Source: Thinopyrum elongatum (lineage: Eukaryota; Streptophyta; Magnoliopsida; Poales; Poaceae). From it: a stretch of DNA of 64,000 nt. The DNA lies in contig CM022303.1 of the NCBI GenBank assembly GCA_011799875.1, forward strand, positions 545,927,368 through 545,991,367, given 5' to 3'. A program made the position numbers and the translations under genes. The first letter of the stretch is position 1. Each line of letters begins with the position of its first letter. The notes beneath the pieces were generated by a model that made no database searches, had not been told where the DNA came from, and saw nothing but the letters and a program-made list of their open reading frames with translations. This document shows positions 45,865-55,980 of this stretch, piece after piece.

Positions 45865-46099
45865 CTACCTCCGTCTTGGTCTATTAGTCCCCTTTATATT
45901 ATGTGCCATATTTTGACCTTAAATTTAACTAACAAAATGTTAGTGCATGTTATAAAATTAATATAATTGGAAACTGTGTTCAAATACGAATCCAACGATA
46001 TAATCTTTGGCGACAAGCATTCGTATATTATTAGTTAAATCTCTAGTCAAAATTTGGCACAAAAATACAAAGAGGACTTATAAACTAGGACGGAGGCAG
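45865..46099. mobile_element. Stowaway-type MITE, 235 bp
   Basis: Ends CTACCTCCGTCTTGGTCTAT and, inverted, CTGCCTCCGTCCTAGTTTAT, with TA on each side (45863-45864, 46100-46101). The TIRs extend inward (TTAGTCCCCTTT against ATAAGTCCTCTTT). TA duplication and a CTnCCTCCGT terminus are Tc1/mariner (Stowaway) hallmarks. Confidence 0.85.
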
Positions 46100-46338
46100 T
46101 AGGTAATTAAATCGCAAACCTTTTTTTATTAACCATATGTATACGTGTCGTTTCGTCCGCCTCTCGCACGTCTTGTCACCCCGCTGCTGTCGACGGCTTC
46201 GAGCGCAAGCTTGAGCAGTGCGCAAGTGTTCTTTTGGCCAAACGGTGGCTCGAAGTGGTGCCAATGAATCATCGGTGAGCCCGTTCCCGCACAACCGCGC
46301 AGTTTCCCACGCATAGCCACGCAAGCTTACCTGCCTGT

Positions 46339-46346
46339 TATATAAA
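46339..46346 (+). promoter_or_regulatory. TATA box of the 46428 ORF
   Basis: TATATAAA lies 81 bases before the ATG at 46428, in a pyrimidine-rich context (CCCTTCCTCCCTG) that would suit a short plant 5' leader. Position supports a real promoter. Confidence 0.55.
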
Positions 46347-46427
46347 CCCTCACGACCGGCGAGTCCTGCGTCGCATTTTCCCCTTCCTCCCTGTATCTTA
46401 TCTCATCTGCTTCTCCCACAATCGCCA

Positions 46428-47195
46428 ATGGCACGGGTCCGACGTCGTCACTCAGCCACTCCGCCGTCATCAGAGGACAGCTCCTACTGGGAGGCTACAC
46501 CGTGGCGGTGGCGCAGTCCCCGGCGTAGTGTAGTGCGCGTCGCGTCCCTGTTGGGTGTGCGCGCAACATGCACCACACACCCTGCCACCGCTGCCCGTCG
46601 GCAGCTATTGCCAGCCACCGTTGCCGCCACCCCACTGTCTGTTGCCGTGGCCGCCACACCATCGTCGAAAGCCAGGTCCATCGCCCGCTCCGCCACCGCG
46701 GCCCAAAGGCGGGAGGTGGCCGTCGTGGCCACCACCCCACTGTCGGCCACCATGGCCATCACCCGCTCCGCCACCGCGGCCCGAAGGCGGGAGGTGGCGG
46801 TTGTGGCCGCCACCCCACCGTCGGCCGCCATGGTCGCCAGCCCACCTTCGATCGCCAGGGTCATCACCTGCTCCGCCACCGCCGCCCGAAGGTGGGAGGT
46901 GGAGGTGGAGCCCTGCATGTGCGTGAGCGACCTTGCGCGCTACATCAAGTTCCTGCGGGACGAGGAGGAGCGCCTGATCGAGCACGCAAAGAGTCTTATC
47001 GTCGCCATGGCCACAGCACACGCCGCCGCAGAGGCGCGGAATGAGGAGATCTACGAGGAGTACCTCCGCTTTGAGAGGGGTCGTCTGGAGAGGCAAAGGG
47101 CATTCGAGGTGAGCGTCGCTAAAGGTGCAACAGCGGCAGTCATCGGATTCCAGTTGTCCAGCTCATCGGTAGGCTCCGCCTCCTCTGCCTCTTAA
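46428..47195 (+). CDS. Repeat-containing basic protein with C-terminal coiled coil, unknown function
   Basis: 255 intact codons. Residues 1-50 are Arg/Ser-rich. About residues 70-165 consist of roughly three imperfect ~26-residue units built on SATAA(R/Q)RREVAVVATTP. The C-terminal part (about 170-235) is helical and charged (YIKFLRDEEERLIEHAKSL, EEIYEEYLRFERGRLERQ), likely a coiled coil, followed by a Ser-rich tail. The ATG follows a TATA box at 46339 by a normal distance. The GC-rich codon use differs sharply from the AT-rich surroundings, pointing to capture from a gene-rich region or to a long-resident CACTA passenger gene. No named domain was recognised. Shadow frames on the other strand share its GC-rich repeats. 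Confidence 0.5.
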   Translation: MARVRRRHSATPPSSEDSSYWEATPWRWRSPRRSVVRVASLLGVRATCTTHPATAARRQLLPATVAATPLSVAVAATPSSKARSIARSATAAQRREVAVVATTPLSATMAITRSATAARRREVAVVAATPPSAAMVASPPSIARVITCSATAARRWEVEVEPCMCVSDLARYIKFLRDEEERLIEHAKSLIVAMATAHAAAEARNEEIYEEYLRFERGRLERQRAFEVSVAKGATAAVIGFQLSSSSVGSASSAS

Positions 47196-47334
47196 TGAGC
47201 GTGCTTGGCAGAGGAGAGGCTGCTAGAAGTAGTACAAAGCCCCTCCATAGTAGTAGTATTTAGGGGCTATTTTGTTCAGTTCATCTGACTATAGATATGG
47301 TTGAACTGTACAACGTACTTAAAATTTGCTAGTA

Positions 47335-47495
47335 CTCCCTCCGTTCCTAAATATTTGTCTTTCTAGAGATTTCAACAAGTGACTACATACGGAGCAAAAT
47401 GAGTGAGTCTACACTCTAAAATATGTCTATATACATCCGTATGTGGTAGTCCATTTGAAATCTCTAAAAAGACAATTATTTAGGAATGGAGGGAG
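47335..47495. mobile_element. Stowaway MITE, 161 bp (Thalos/Athos-like)
   Basis: CTCCCTCCGTTCCTAAATAT at the left pairs with ATTTAGGAATGGAGGGAG at the right, with TA at both borders (47333-47334, 47496-47497). Terminus, size and duplication match the well-known Triticeae Stowaway MITEs. Confidence 0.95.
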
Positions 47496-47638
47496 TATAT
47501 ATAGTTGAACTAGCTATTTCAGTACGTGGTTGGCAACAATTGGGGAAAAGTTTGGTCAGTTCAACTGTCGAGTTGAACTGTTTGTATAAACAATGGATGC
47601 TTAATCTATGAGTGAAATCTATGCTTACTAAATTTTAG

Positions 47639-47851
47639 GTGCAAAAATTAGATAGTGCTAGTGATTTTGAGCTGCAAATTTTGACAAATGACAGTGTAAC
47701 AAGGTTGACAAAGGGCAATGTTACTAGATTGACAAATGTCAATATTTTCAGTTTGACAAATGGCAATATACCCAATATGACGGATGCAAATCTTACCAAA
47801 TTGTCTGTACATGGTTGCACACGGGTCATCAGAAAAAATCGTTTGCGTTGA
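47639..47851 (+). CDS. Small ORF with five 8-residue LTNxNxxx repeats
   Basis: 70 codons starting at ATG 47639. Residues 15-54 are five 24-bp units (47681-47800): LTNDSVTR, LTKGNVTR, LTNVNIFS, LTNGNIPN, MTDANLTK. The unit length is a multiple of three, so the amino-acid period is kept. Regular short repeats with a conserved Leu-Thr-Asn start and a second Asn resemble beta-solenoid-type repeats, but five units are few. CACTA repeats flank it. It may be an expanded piece of subterminal DNA that happens to be open, or a remnant of a larger protein; no start signals were seen. Confidence 0.3.
   Translation: MQKLDSASDFELQILTNDSVTRLTKGNVTRLTNVNIFSLTNGNIPNMTDANLTKLSVHGCTRVIRKNRLR
47681..47800. repeat. 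24-bp tandem repeat, five units
   Basis: Units begin TTGACAAATG or a close variant at 47681, 47705, 47729, 47753 and 47777, with exact 24-bp spacing. Unit five is the most diverged (ATGACGGATG). Confidence 0.92.
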
Positions 47852-48150
47852 AGGGATGTACAAATCCTGCGCGCCGGATTTTCTCTTGGCTTAGTGGTGA
47901 AGGAACCATAGCTCTTGATTTGCATACCGTCTTCCATCTGAACTGTTTGCGATGAATAGATGCACAAATCCTGCGCGGCAAATTTTCCCTTGGCTTACTG
48001 GGGAAGGACCATAGCTCTCGCTTTGCATATGGGTGTTCTATCTAAAACGTTTGCGATGAAGAGCTACACAAATCCTGCGCGACACATTTTCCAATGGCTT
48101 ACTGGGGAGGCTATCGTTTTGCATACGGGTGTTCTATCTAAAACATTTAC
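47836..48150. repeat. ~104-bp tandem repeat, three units
   Basis: ACAAATCCTGCGCG occurs at about 47859, 47963 and 48067, each followed by TTTTC(T/C)(C/A)TTGGCTTA(G/C)TGG-GA and later GTTTGCGATGA or a variant. GTTTGCGATG is shared with the subterminal region at the left end. Confidence 0.85.
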
Positions 48151-48313
48151 GATGAGTGTTTTAAATTTAAAAACCATTGACATTTTTTTAAATCGTTTGA
48201 TAAGTCTGCACATTCAGAGAGAAAAACACAAGTTTGTCAAATCATAGGTTTCATTCAGTCACACTGCGACTTTATATTCATACGATCGAGATACAGTATT
48301 AAACCCAAAAAAA

Positions 48314-48918
48314 CTAACCCCGGCGGCGGCGGAGGCATCGTGCCGCGTCGGCGTTGTCGTTTTCGTCCTCCGGGACGCCGTTGTTGAAGTCTTCAAGGCA
48401 GCACAGAATGTTCTTCACTTGGAAATCAAACATCTTGTCGTCGCGCGATCGACGGGCGGGGCATGGGAGGACAGCAAGTCGCGGCGCTGCGAGGTAGCGG
48501 TTGACAGCAGCGTCCCATGACGGTGAAGTGGGGGGCGCACGGGCACGGGCGCGGCGGGTGCAGGCAAACGCACAGGGACTGGCGTCGAGGTAGGTGCAGG
48601 GGCGCGCAGGGGCATGGGCACGAGTGCTGGCGTTGGCATGTACACGAGCTCGCGCGTGTCCGTGGGGACCTCACTGACGCCCGCGGCTTCCAGCGCTGCA
48701 ATAGTGCTCGGCGACCAAACTGTCAATGCTACGGGGATGGTCGCTGGAGCAGGCGCGGGGATGGGAGCTGGGACAGGCGCGGGGGCAGCAACCGCTGCAG
48801 CAAGCTCGTTCAGGGCCATGTCCATGAGGCCCCATTCCTCCTTATTTTCTATCTCGTCCGGCTGGGAGTCGACTTCACCAAACTGGAAAACTAGTGCCAG
48901 ATGATCCTTCTGCTCCAT
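48314..48918 (-). pseudogene. Pro/Ala-rich CACTA passenger ORF with a frameshift near 48445
   Basis: From ATG 48918 the minus-strand frame encodes an acidic start (MEQKDHLALVFQFGEVDSQ), then long Pro-Ala runs (APAPVPAPIPAPAPA and similar). It leaves frame near 48445, stopping at 48415. In the neighbouring frame a conserved-looking tail, MFDFQVKNILCCLEDFNNG with an acidic stretch and a final Arg run, continues to TAG at 48314-48316. The total length of 605 bases is not a multiple of three, consistent with one indel. Function unknown. The divergent neighbour is the 505-bp array. Confidence 0.5.
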
Positions 48919-49019
48919 GGCATTGGTGCAGGTCTGCGGGAGGGGAATGGGAGGCGAACAGTAAGGCCTCCCATATTAAACAGCGGCTCGGGCGCCATTA
49001 ATGGAGAGGATGCGAGCGA

Positions 49020-49190
49020 GGCAGGCGGCCATGGAAGTCAAAGGGCTCGCTTTCCAGTGAGCCTACGCAGCGTACAGCTCGCACGCTTCCCGGTGAGCCT
49101 CCGCATTGGAGGACAGCTTGCACGCCTCCCGGTCATCCTGCGCAGCGGACTGCGCTCGCATGCCTCTCGTCTACTCAAGCAGCTATCCGC
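49020..49190. repeat. ~38-bp GC-rich tandem repeat, about four units
   Basis: GCTCGC(A/T)-TTCC(A/C)GTGAGCCT(A/C)CGCA and variants start near 49045, 49078, 49117 and 49154 in the + direction. Units include CTCCCGGT and GCGCAGCG blocks. Confidence 0.6.
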
Positions 49191-49344
49191 ACTGCACCTC
49201 CTAGCCATTAAAAGTGTGACGCGTGGTGTCACGTGAATGGTTAATAGAAAGCCCACGATTTAAATTATACAAATGTTTGAGATGATAAGGTGGCAGCTAT
49301 TTGTTTCAAATTGCCTTTGTTGGCTGTTGATTCGAGTGCGCCTT

Positions 49345-51720
49345 CTCCCAAATTGGACACGAAAAATACCACAGCATGTCGGGTGCCATTCCATGATAGC
49401 ATGCCAAGTTTCATGAATTTCAGACGAGTTATGGATTTACTAGAATTTTAAAACCAAGTATCTCAATGTTTGCGGCCGAGGCACGATGCCGAGGTGTTTG
49501 AATTTCATTCCCATTTCTTGCATGGGACCTAAGCATGCACGCAAGGAGACACATATGATTTTTTAACCCAATTTGCTACACTGGAGCATGTGTGTGTAGT
49601 TCAAACTTGAATTGTGCACATAAAATGCCTAGAAAACTCAGTTAATGCATAAAAATGTCCAAGCGAACCCTGAATAATTCCAAAATTTAATATAACGTTC
49701 CTGTTGCTCTATGTTGTATCTAGAAAAAAATCAAGGCGAGAAGAGGCAACAATGTCATTTCATCCAGAAAGGTGACACACGTTCCCTACCAGAACCACGA
49801 GGCTTCTTGGGAGAAGCTCTGGTTTGTGAGGAGCGTATACGAAAACCTGCCCCAAATGAGACATTTTTTTATCACAACATGTTGGTGCCACTCCATGATA
49901 GCATGCCAAGTTTCATGAAATTCAGACGAGTTTTGGATTTACTAGAATTTAAAAAACAAAGTATCTCTACATTTTGCCGGCAAGCAACGGTGCCCTGGTG
50001 TTTGAAATTCATTCTCATTTCTTGCATGGGACCTAAGCATACACCCAAGGACACACATTTGATTTTCAACCCATTTTTCTGCACTGGAGCATGTGCATGT
50101 AGTTCAAATTTTGAATTATGCACATAAAATGCCTAGAAAACTCAGTTAATGTATATAAATGTCCAAACGAACCCAGAAAAATTCCAAATTTTAACACGAC
50201 ACTCCCGTTGCTCTATGTTGCCACTAGGAAAAAAATTGAAAGCAAGAAGAGGTAACGAATATTGTTTCATCCACGAAGGCGGCACATTCCCTACCAGAAC
50301 CATGAGGCTTGTTGTGAGAAGCTCTGGTTTGTAGGAAGCTTATACCCAAACCTGCCCCAAATGGGACAATTTTTTTACCACAACATGTTCATGCCGTTCC
50401 ATGATAGCATGCCAAGTTTCATGAATTTAGATGAGTTTTGGATTAACTAGAATTTAAAAAACCATATATCTCAATGTTTGCGGCCGAGCGACGGTGGCAA
50501 GGTGTTTGACATGCATTCCCATTTCTTGCATGGGACCTAAGCATGCAACCAAGGACACACATTTTATTTTTCAACCCATTTATATGCACTGGAGCATGTG
50601 CCTGTAGTTCAAATTTTAATTATGCACATAAATGCATAGAAAACTCAGTTAATGTATAAAAATGTCCAAACGAACCCCAAAAAATTCCAAAATTTAACAC
50701 AACGCTCCGGTTGTTCTATGTTGACAGTAGAAAAAATTTGAAAGCAAGAAGAGGCAACGAATATCATTTCATCCACAAAGGTGGCACGTTCCCTACCGGA
50801 ACCATGAGGCTTGTTGTGAGAAGCTCTGGTTTGTGAGAAGCTCTGGTTTGTGAGAAGCTTATACCCAAACCTACCCCAGATGGGACAATTTTTTTACCAT
50901 AGCATGTTGATGTCGCTCCATGATAGCATGCCAAGTTTCATGAATTTCAGACGAGTTTTGGATTTACTAGAATTTTAAAACCATGTATCTCAATGTTTGC
51001 GGCCAAGCAATGGTGCCGAGGAGTTTGACATTCACTCCCATTTCTTGCATGGGACCTAAGCATGCAACCAAGGACACACATTTGATTTTTTAACCCATTT
51101 TTATGCACTGGAGCATGTGCCTGTAGTTTTAATTTGAATTATGCGCATAAATGCCTAGAAAACTCAATTAATGTATAAAAATATCCAAACAAACCCCAAA
51201 AAATTCCAAAATTTAACACAACACTCCTGTTGTTCTATGTTGACACCAGAAAAAATTTGAAAGCAAGAAGAGGCAACGAATATCGTTTCGTCCACAAAGG
51301 TGACACGTTCCCTACCGGAACCTTGAGGCTTCTTGTGAGAAGCTCTAGTTTGTGAGAATCTTACACCAAAACCTGCCCAAATGGGTCAAAAATGTTTACC
51401 ACAGCATGTTTGATGCCATTCCATGATAGCATGCCAAGGTTCATGAATTTCAGACGAGTTTTGGATTTACTAGAATTTCAAAACCAAGTATCTCAACATT
51501 TGCCGGTGAGACACGACGTCGAGGTGTTTGAAATCCATCCCCATTTCTTGCATGGGACATAAGCATCAACCCATGGACACATATATGATTTTTCAACCCA
51601 TTTTGGTGCACCGGAGCATGTGCATGTAGTTTAATTTTGAATTGTGCACCTGAAATGCCTAGAAAACCAAGTTAATGTATAAAAATGTCCAAACGTACCT
51701 TGAATAATTCCTTTTTTTTT
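49345..51720. repeat. ~505-bp tandem array, about 4.7 units
   Basis: ATGATAGCATGCCAAG(T/G)TTC recurs at 49393, 49895, 50401, 50920 and 51423 (periods 502, 506, 519, 503). Each unit holds TTTGCGGCCGA, CTTGCATGGGACCTAAGC, CACTGGAGCATGTG, AAATGCCTAGAAAACTCA and GGTGACACGTTCCCTACC-type blocks. The third-to-fourth interval is longer partly because AGAAGCTCTGGTTTGTG is duplicated near 50820. Frames in it are artefacts. Long-unit arrays like this are a known feature of some Triticeae CACTA interiors. Confidence 0.92.
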
Positions 51721-52020
51721 ACGATACACCTATAGTTGCATGTTCACTGCAGATAAAAGTTCTAGCAATTCAAACACCCTCCTTTGCCGCTGTGACCCCA
51801 TTATATATTTCAAATCAAGACAAAAAATCAAGTAGATCGCACACAGTTTATTATCACCAACCGTGTGAGATGCAGTACAAAATATCTTGGAGCACCGTCG
51901 GAGTAGTACGTATATGGCTTATGCGAGAAGGTGCGTTGGCTACAGTCCACAGCTGGCGCGTCAAGCACACTAGCTCGCTCCCCAAATATCATTTCACTGT
52001 TCAATCGTCGCCGGTGAAAG

Positions 52021-52638
52021 ATGGGGACGTGGACCCGCGTCGTGAGGGAAACTTCGGCGGCCCACTCTGGTGAGAGCGCGGCCGCAGCCACCATGCGCGT
52101 GCTAACAAGCTGCGTGAGCGTGGCCACAATCTGCGACCGGGCGGCCAAGGCAGCCCAAACGGCCGCTGTTGCTGCTCAGGTGGCGGCAGCAACATCTGTG
52201 ACAGGGATACCAACTAGCGAGAGCGGCACAACAGATGTTTGTTCCGCAGCCGTGGCCTTGGCCCTAATGGAGGCCGCCCACAACCATGTCGAGGCTGCCC
52301 ATGCCCAGCTCCTGGCGGTCACCACACAAATCGAACGAATCTTCTCCGATAACGGTCGGCAACCCACGGCTGAAGAGTTGGCAATCGCCGAGAGTGTTCG
52401 AGCAGCCGTCCGTTCCTTCGCGGCATACCTTGCCACGACAGAGCCCGTCCAAGCCTAGACCGCGGCCGCCCACACCCAGCTCATGGTGGCCTTTTCCAAA
52501 GAGATGTCGGATGCGGATGGCAAGATGCTTGCCGAGTATGGTGCGATGGATGCCATGGAGCCCCTTCCCTAGGAGATTGTCGGGCGCGAGCTGGACATGG
52601 AGGAGGCGGCGGAGATCGATGAGCGCCAGCCGGAGTAG
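52021..52638 (+). pseudogene. Ala-rich helical ORF with two in-frame TAG codons, unknown function
   Basis: From ATG 52021 the frame runs 206 codons to TAG 52636-52638, broken by TAG at 52456-52458 and near 52573. The protein is Ala-rich and helical (AAKAAQTAAVAAQVAAATSV; MEAAHNHVEAAHAQLLAVTT), with an acidic C-terminus (ELDMEEAAEIDERQPE). A TATATATTT motif near 51808 could serve as promoter. Both stops are single-base changes from Gln, Trp or Glu codons. GC-rich codon use matches the 46428 ORF. It lies upstream of another ORF with similar composition, and the two may be parts of one captured gene. No domain recognised. Confidence 0.5.
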
Positions 52639-52910
52639 TACTCTTTGTTTAATTTAGAGCGCCGGTCTTTAATTTGTTAGAGTAATGTTTAGGTCAGCTA
52701 GCTTTGTTTAATTGTTGAACTTGCTCGATTAAGAAGTGTGGGTGTGTTGTAGGATCTTTTGTGTACCCAAATTATGCAATGACGTGGATGACCACTGTAA
52801 CCAGGGAAATTCGGACCAAAATTTGCATGTTCAAACTCATCACACACGGGGTAAGCTATATGAATCATTTGTGATGTTCATATATTTTACACAGTGCTGA
52901 ACAAGGGATC

Positions 52911-53667
52911 ATGTCTGATGACACTTTGCGTGCCAGTTTTTCGCTGCATCGAGCCAAAATTTTCGGCTTCCGCGGAAATATCTACCTTCCCGCCCCCCTT
53001 ACCAAAAGCCACATTTCCCTTGTTTCCGCCTTCCTTTCCAAGTTCAAACCTTCACTCCTTGCTAGCAGCGCCGCCTCCTTGCCGGCGACCCTCCTTCATG
53101 TTGCTCAGCCTCGTCGATCTAGGCAGGTAATCCGCACCTAACCCCCATCCTCCTCCTCCTTCTACATCCCACATGCCCCAAACGCCGGCGCGACACCTTC
53201 CACCCAAATCACTAACCCGTCCTCCAAATAAGTGCTAGCCTAAGCCATGGTGCATGTAGTATAGCCAGGAGCTCAAGGAGCATTTGGCAGCGGAGAAGAA
53301 AATCCCGGCCGCACGCGCGGATGAGGTCGTGATGGCTGCCATTCGTGCCGACCCCCAGATCTTGGAGAAGCACCTCGCCATCGAGGCCACCGTCGACGCC
53401 TCACGCGCCAATGTTGCGACATGGTTGGCTGCTTTAAATGACAGTTCATGGCGTTTTCTCGAGGCCACCATCGGTGCCTTCGACAAAGACTACGAGGTGT
53501 TTTCTCAGTGTGTCCGTGCTTACCTCAACTCAAGAGCCAGCAGGTTGGTGCCCGAAGCGGCTCAGGAAACTCACCACTATGAGGAGGGCACCCACGATGT
53601 GGAGGCCTCACCCTCTTCCAAGTCCAAGGAGCCAATCGTCATCGATATCTCCGACGATGAGGAGTAG
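52911..53667 (+). CDS. Putative two-exon gene ending in an acidic SUMO-interaction-like tail
   Basis: Exon 1 is 52911-53126 (starts MSDDTLRASF, ends RRSRQ). GT at 53127 and AG at 53267-53268 bound a 142-bp intron. Exon 2 is 53269-53667 in phase 0 (ELKEHLAAEKK...), total about 204 codons. Exon 2 is helical, with IRADPQILEKHLAIEATV and ATWLAALNDSSWRFLEATIG, and ends IVIDISDDEE. A hydrophobic I-V-I-D-I core followed by acidic residues matches the pattern of SUMO-interacting motifs. The minimum supported unit is exon 2 alone from ATG 53284. Function unknown. It lies just upstream of the B3-like gene, and a longer spliced transcript joining both cannot be excluded. Confidence 0.45.
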
Positions 53668-53719
53668 CTTGTCTTATTAGCTCACTATAAGGACCTATGT
53701 TTAGTTAGCTAGCAATGAT

Positions 53720-54560
53720 GGTTAAGCATGTTCAGTTTACCTGTTGCATGTGCTGCTCCTACCTTTCCTTAACAAATTCTAGTGAATTGTCCTATGTACT
53801 TTTACCATGCAATCTGATCCTCTAGTGTATATGTTCTATATGTCATGCAATGTGGTGCTCACTTATTAACTGTTTGGTTAATTTGTTGTCGTGTTTAGTT
53901 AACTATTTGGTTCAATTCTGCAATGTGATGTTCAATTCTTCTGGGTGCAATTTTGTATTGTCTTCCATGTGAGAAATAAATTGAATTTGGCTGTACAAAA
54001 TACATGAGAAACAAATACAATTGCTATATTTCCAAGTTGTTAAGCATGCTTGGTTTGGTTAACTGTCTGATCTTCTAGTATGTTATATATTGTGCAATGT
54101 GGTGCTCAATTAATGTTTGGTTCATTTGTTGTGGTGTTCAGTTAACTGTTTGGTTCAATTCTACAATGCGATGTTCAATTGTTGTGGGTGCATTTTTTTA
54201 TTGTCTACCATGTGAGAAATAAATCGAATTTGGTTGTACTAAATACATAAGAAACAAATACAATTGCTATATTTCCAAGTTGTTAAGCATGCTTGGTTTG
54301 GTTAACTATCTGATCTTCTATTAGGAGTATGTTATATTGTGCAATGTGGTGCTCAGTTAATGTTTGGTTCATTTGTTGTGGTGTTTAGTTGACTGCTTGG
54401 TTCAATTCTGCAATGCGATGTCCAATTGTTGTGGGTACAATTTTGTATTGTTATGCATGTGAGGAATAAATCGAATTTGGCTGTACTAAATACATGAGAA
54501 ACATATACAATTGCTATATTTCATAGTTCTTAATCATGCTTGGTTTGGATAAATGGCTTT
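53720..54560. repeat. ~247-bp tandem repeat, about three units
   Basis: GCAATGTGGTGCTCA occurs at 53847, 54094 and 54341 (247 bp each), together with TTGGTTCATTTGTTGT, GAGAAATAAAT(T/C)GAATTTGG and TTGTTAAGCATGCTTGG blocks. The first unit is the most diverged. Lies between two + strand coding pieces, possibly as an expanded intron. Confidence 0.88.
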
Positions 54561-54728
54561 TCCATGTGGCTCGAATTAATCTGCTGAATCTGCAATGTGT
54601 TTACTTTTCATCAACATATTTTACTGATAGCATGCCAACCCTCATGTAACCTAAACAATAATTACCTTATATGTGTTGCAGGGAAATAATAGGAAGCACT
54701 GAGGTTTACAATCGAGGTTTACACATGC

Positions 54729-55300
54729 ATGGTCCTTTGTGTAATAGCACATTATTGTGCAATTGCAGGAACCATTCTAATATTTACGTTTTTAACAATT
54801 TGGTCTTGCACATGTAGGTCTTGCATATGGGGAAATGAGTTGTCCATGAATATCAGTCAAGTCAAGAAACTCAGAAAGATTGTTAGGATAAAGAAACTAG
54901 CGACAAAAAACAACAAGATCTTTGTCTGCACAATGAAGAAGACATCAGTGCACTACAGGATGGTACTAACTATTATACCTTGTCTTTTTTTATTCCTTTG
55001 CGCCATTTCAAATCTAGAGAAGATATTTATGCATATCCTTGTTTTCAGGCCTTTCCAAAGCAGTTCACTGATGATTACCTCTCAAACCACTTGTATGGTC
55101 AGGAGGCGAGGAAGGTATTCATACAACACCCACGGTACAATATTGAAGTCTTCCTGAAGAGGATGAAGGATGGACGGTCAATCATCCACAGGCACTGGCT
55201 TAAAGTTGCAAAGACCTTCAACATCAAGGAAGGCTCAATATTCGCCTTCTGCTTCAGCAGTTTTCCAGATGAGATTTATCTGTCTATCTACCGTCTATGA
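54729..55300 (+). CDS. B3-type DNA-binding domain gene carried by the CACTA element (two exons visible)
   Basis: The visible first exon ends at 54962 (KTSVHYRM) and is followed by GT at 54963. The intron ends with TTTTCAG at 55048, and exon 2 (55049-55300, AFPKQFTDDY to YRL stop) is in phase 0. Exon 2 reads FPKQFTDDYLSNHL, then a basic strand, DGRSIIHRHWLKVAKTFNIK and EGSIFAFCFSS. This follows the B3 layout: F-P strand, W-x(2)-F-like core and a G-D/S-x-F strand before a closing strand. B3 domains bind DNA in plant transcription factors. Exon 1 may start upstream of 54846 (Met of MNISQVKKLRK), with a possible acceptor TGTAG at 54816, so the ATG at 54729 is uncertain. From memory, such B3-like pieces are recurrent passengers of Triticeae CACTA elements. 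Frame and splice sites look intact. Confidence 0.65.
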
Positions 55301-55559
55301 TGCTAATTTCCAAAGGTTATAGATGTTGCATGTGAAACTTGGTGCTAGTGCAGTTGTGTAATGGGGTAGCTAGCTATATGCCTATATGGTGTAACTGAGT
55401 GCTGAAGCTATATGATGTTGTACTCTGATGTATTTCAATTATGAAATCCTGGTTCCGTAATACGAAAATGAAATATATTGTGTGCTTAATATGAAATGTC
55501 AATTTGATTAATAAATAGATTATTAATAATGGGCCAATTAGCCTGCTAATTGGGTTTTC

Positions 55560-55980
55560 TATTGCAAACGGTTATTGAGAAAACACCGTGGGCGATGACC
55601 TCAGACAACACACAGAGTTTCTAGGAAGAAAACATGTTGGATCAATAAACAATCACACACGACTTCCTCTTGAAAACTATTTGCGTTAGGCCACCTTGCG
55701 CAAACGTTTTCCACATAAAAAGTGTGTGTGATGGGCAGTCTATGCCACACAGTTTATTCTACGCACCGTCCGTGATGCATTCAATAACGCAAACGATAAA
55801 ATTGTGTGTGATGTACGTGCGAACGGAAACGTTTGTGTGGGATTCATCTTGTGGGATGTACATACGAACGGAAACGTTCTTCTTGGATTGACTATGTGGG
55901 ATGTACATACAAACGAAAATGTATTCCTTAGATTGACTGTGTGGGATGTACATACGAAGGGAAACATTTCTCGGGGATTC
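55560..55980. repeat. CACTA subterminal repeats with a 45-bp tandem array
   Basis: ATTTGCG, GTGTGTGATG and AACGTTTTCC motifs fill this stretch. Four 45-bp units begin GTG(T/G)GATGTAC at 55806, 55851, 55896 and 55941, each with a CGAACGGAAACGTT-type block. Because 45 is a multiple of three, a 15-residue repeat frame (55804-55986) stays open, which I regard as incidental. Confidence 0.8.

Larger units (their letters stand above)
43936..55980. mobile_element. Large gene-carrying CACTA transposon, right end outside window
   Basis: Starts CACTACTGCAGGATAGTCC, a Triticeae CACTA terminus, and is followed by ~84-bp subterminal repeats. At 55560-55980 mirror-type subterminal repeats (GTGTGTGATG, AACGGAAACGTTT) indicate approach to the other end, but LTR retrotransposons are inserted at 55981 and the final terminus is not visible. 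Between lie six ORFs or pseudogenes, several tandem arrays and two Stowaway-type MITEs. No TNP2-like or other transposase frame is present in 12 kb, so this is a non-autonomous carrier unless the transposase lies beyond the insertions. Confidence 0.8.

Noticed and set aside
46484..47096. Minus-strand and alternative plus-strand frames (144-163 codons) opposite the 46428 ORF
   Set aside because: They mirror its GC-rich internal repeats. The 46428 frame was preferred because of the TATA box, the ATG position and the coiled-coil C-terminus.
47681..51720. Regular repeats that could be mistaken for a CRISPR array
   Set aside because: Units are tandem, without unique spacers, and this is plant nuclear DNA.
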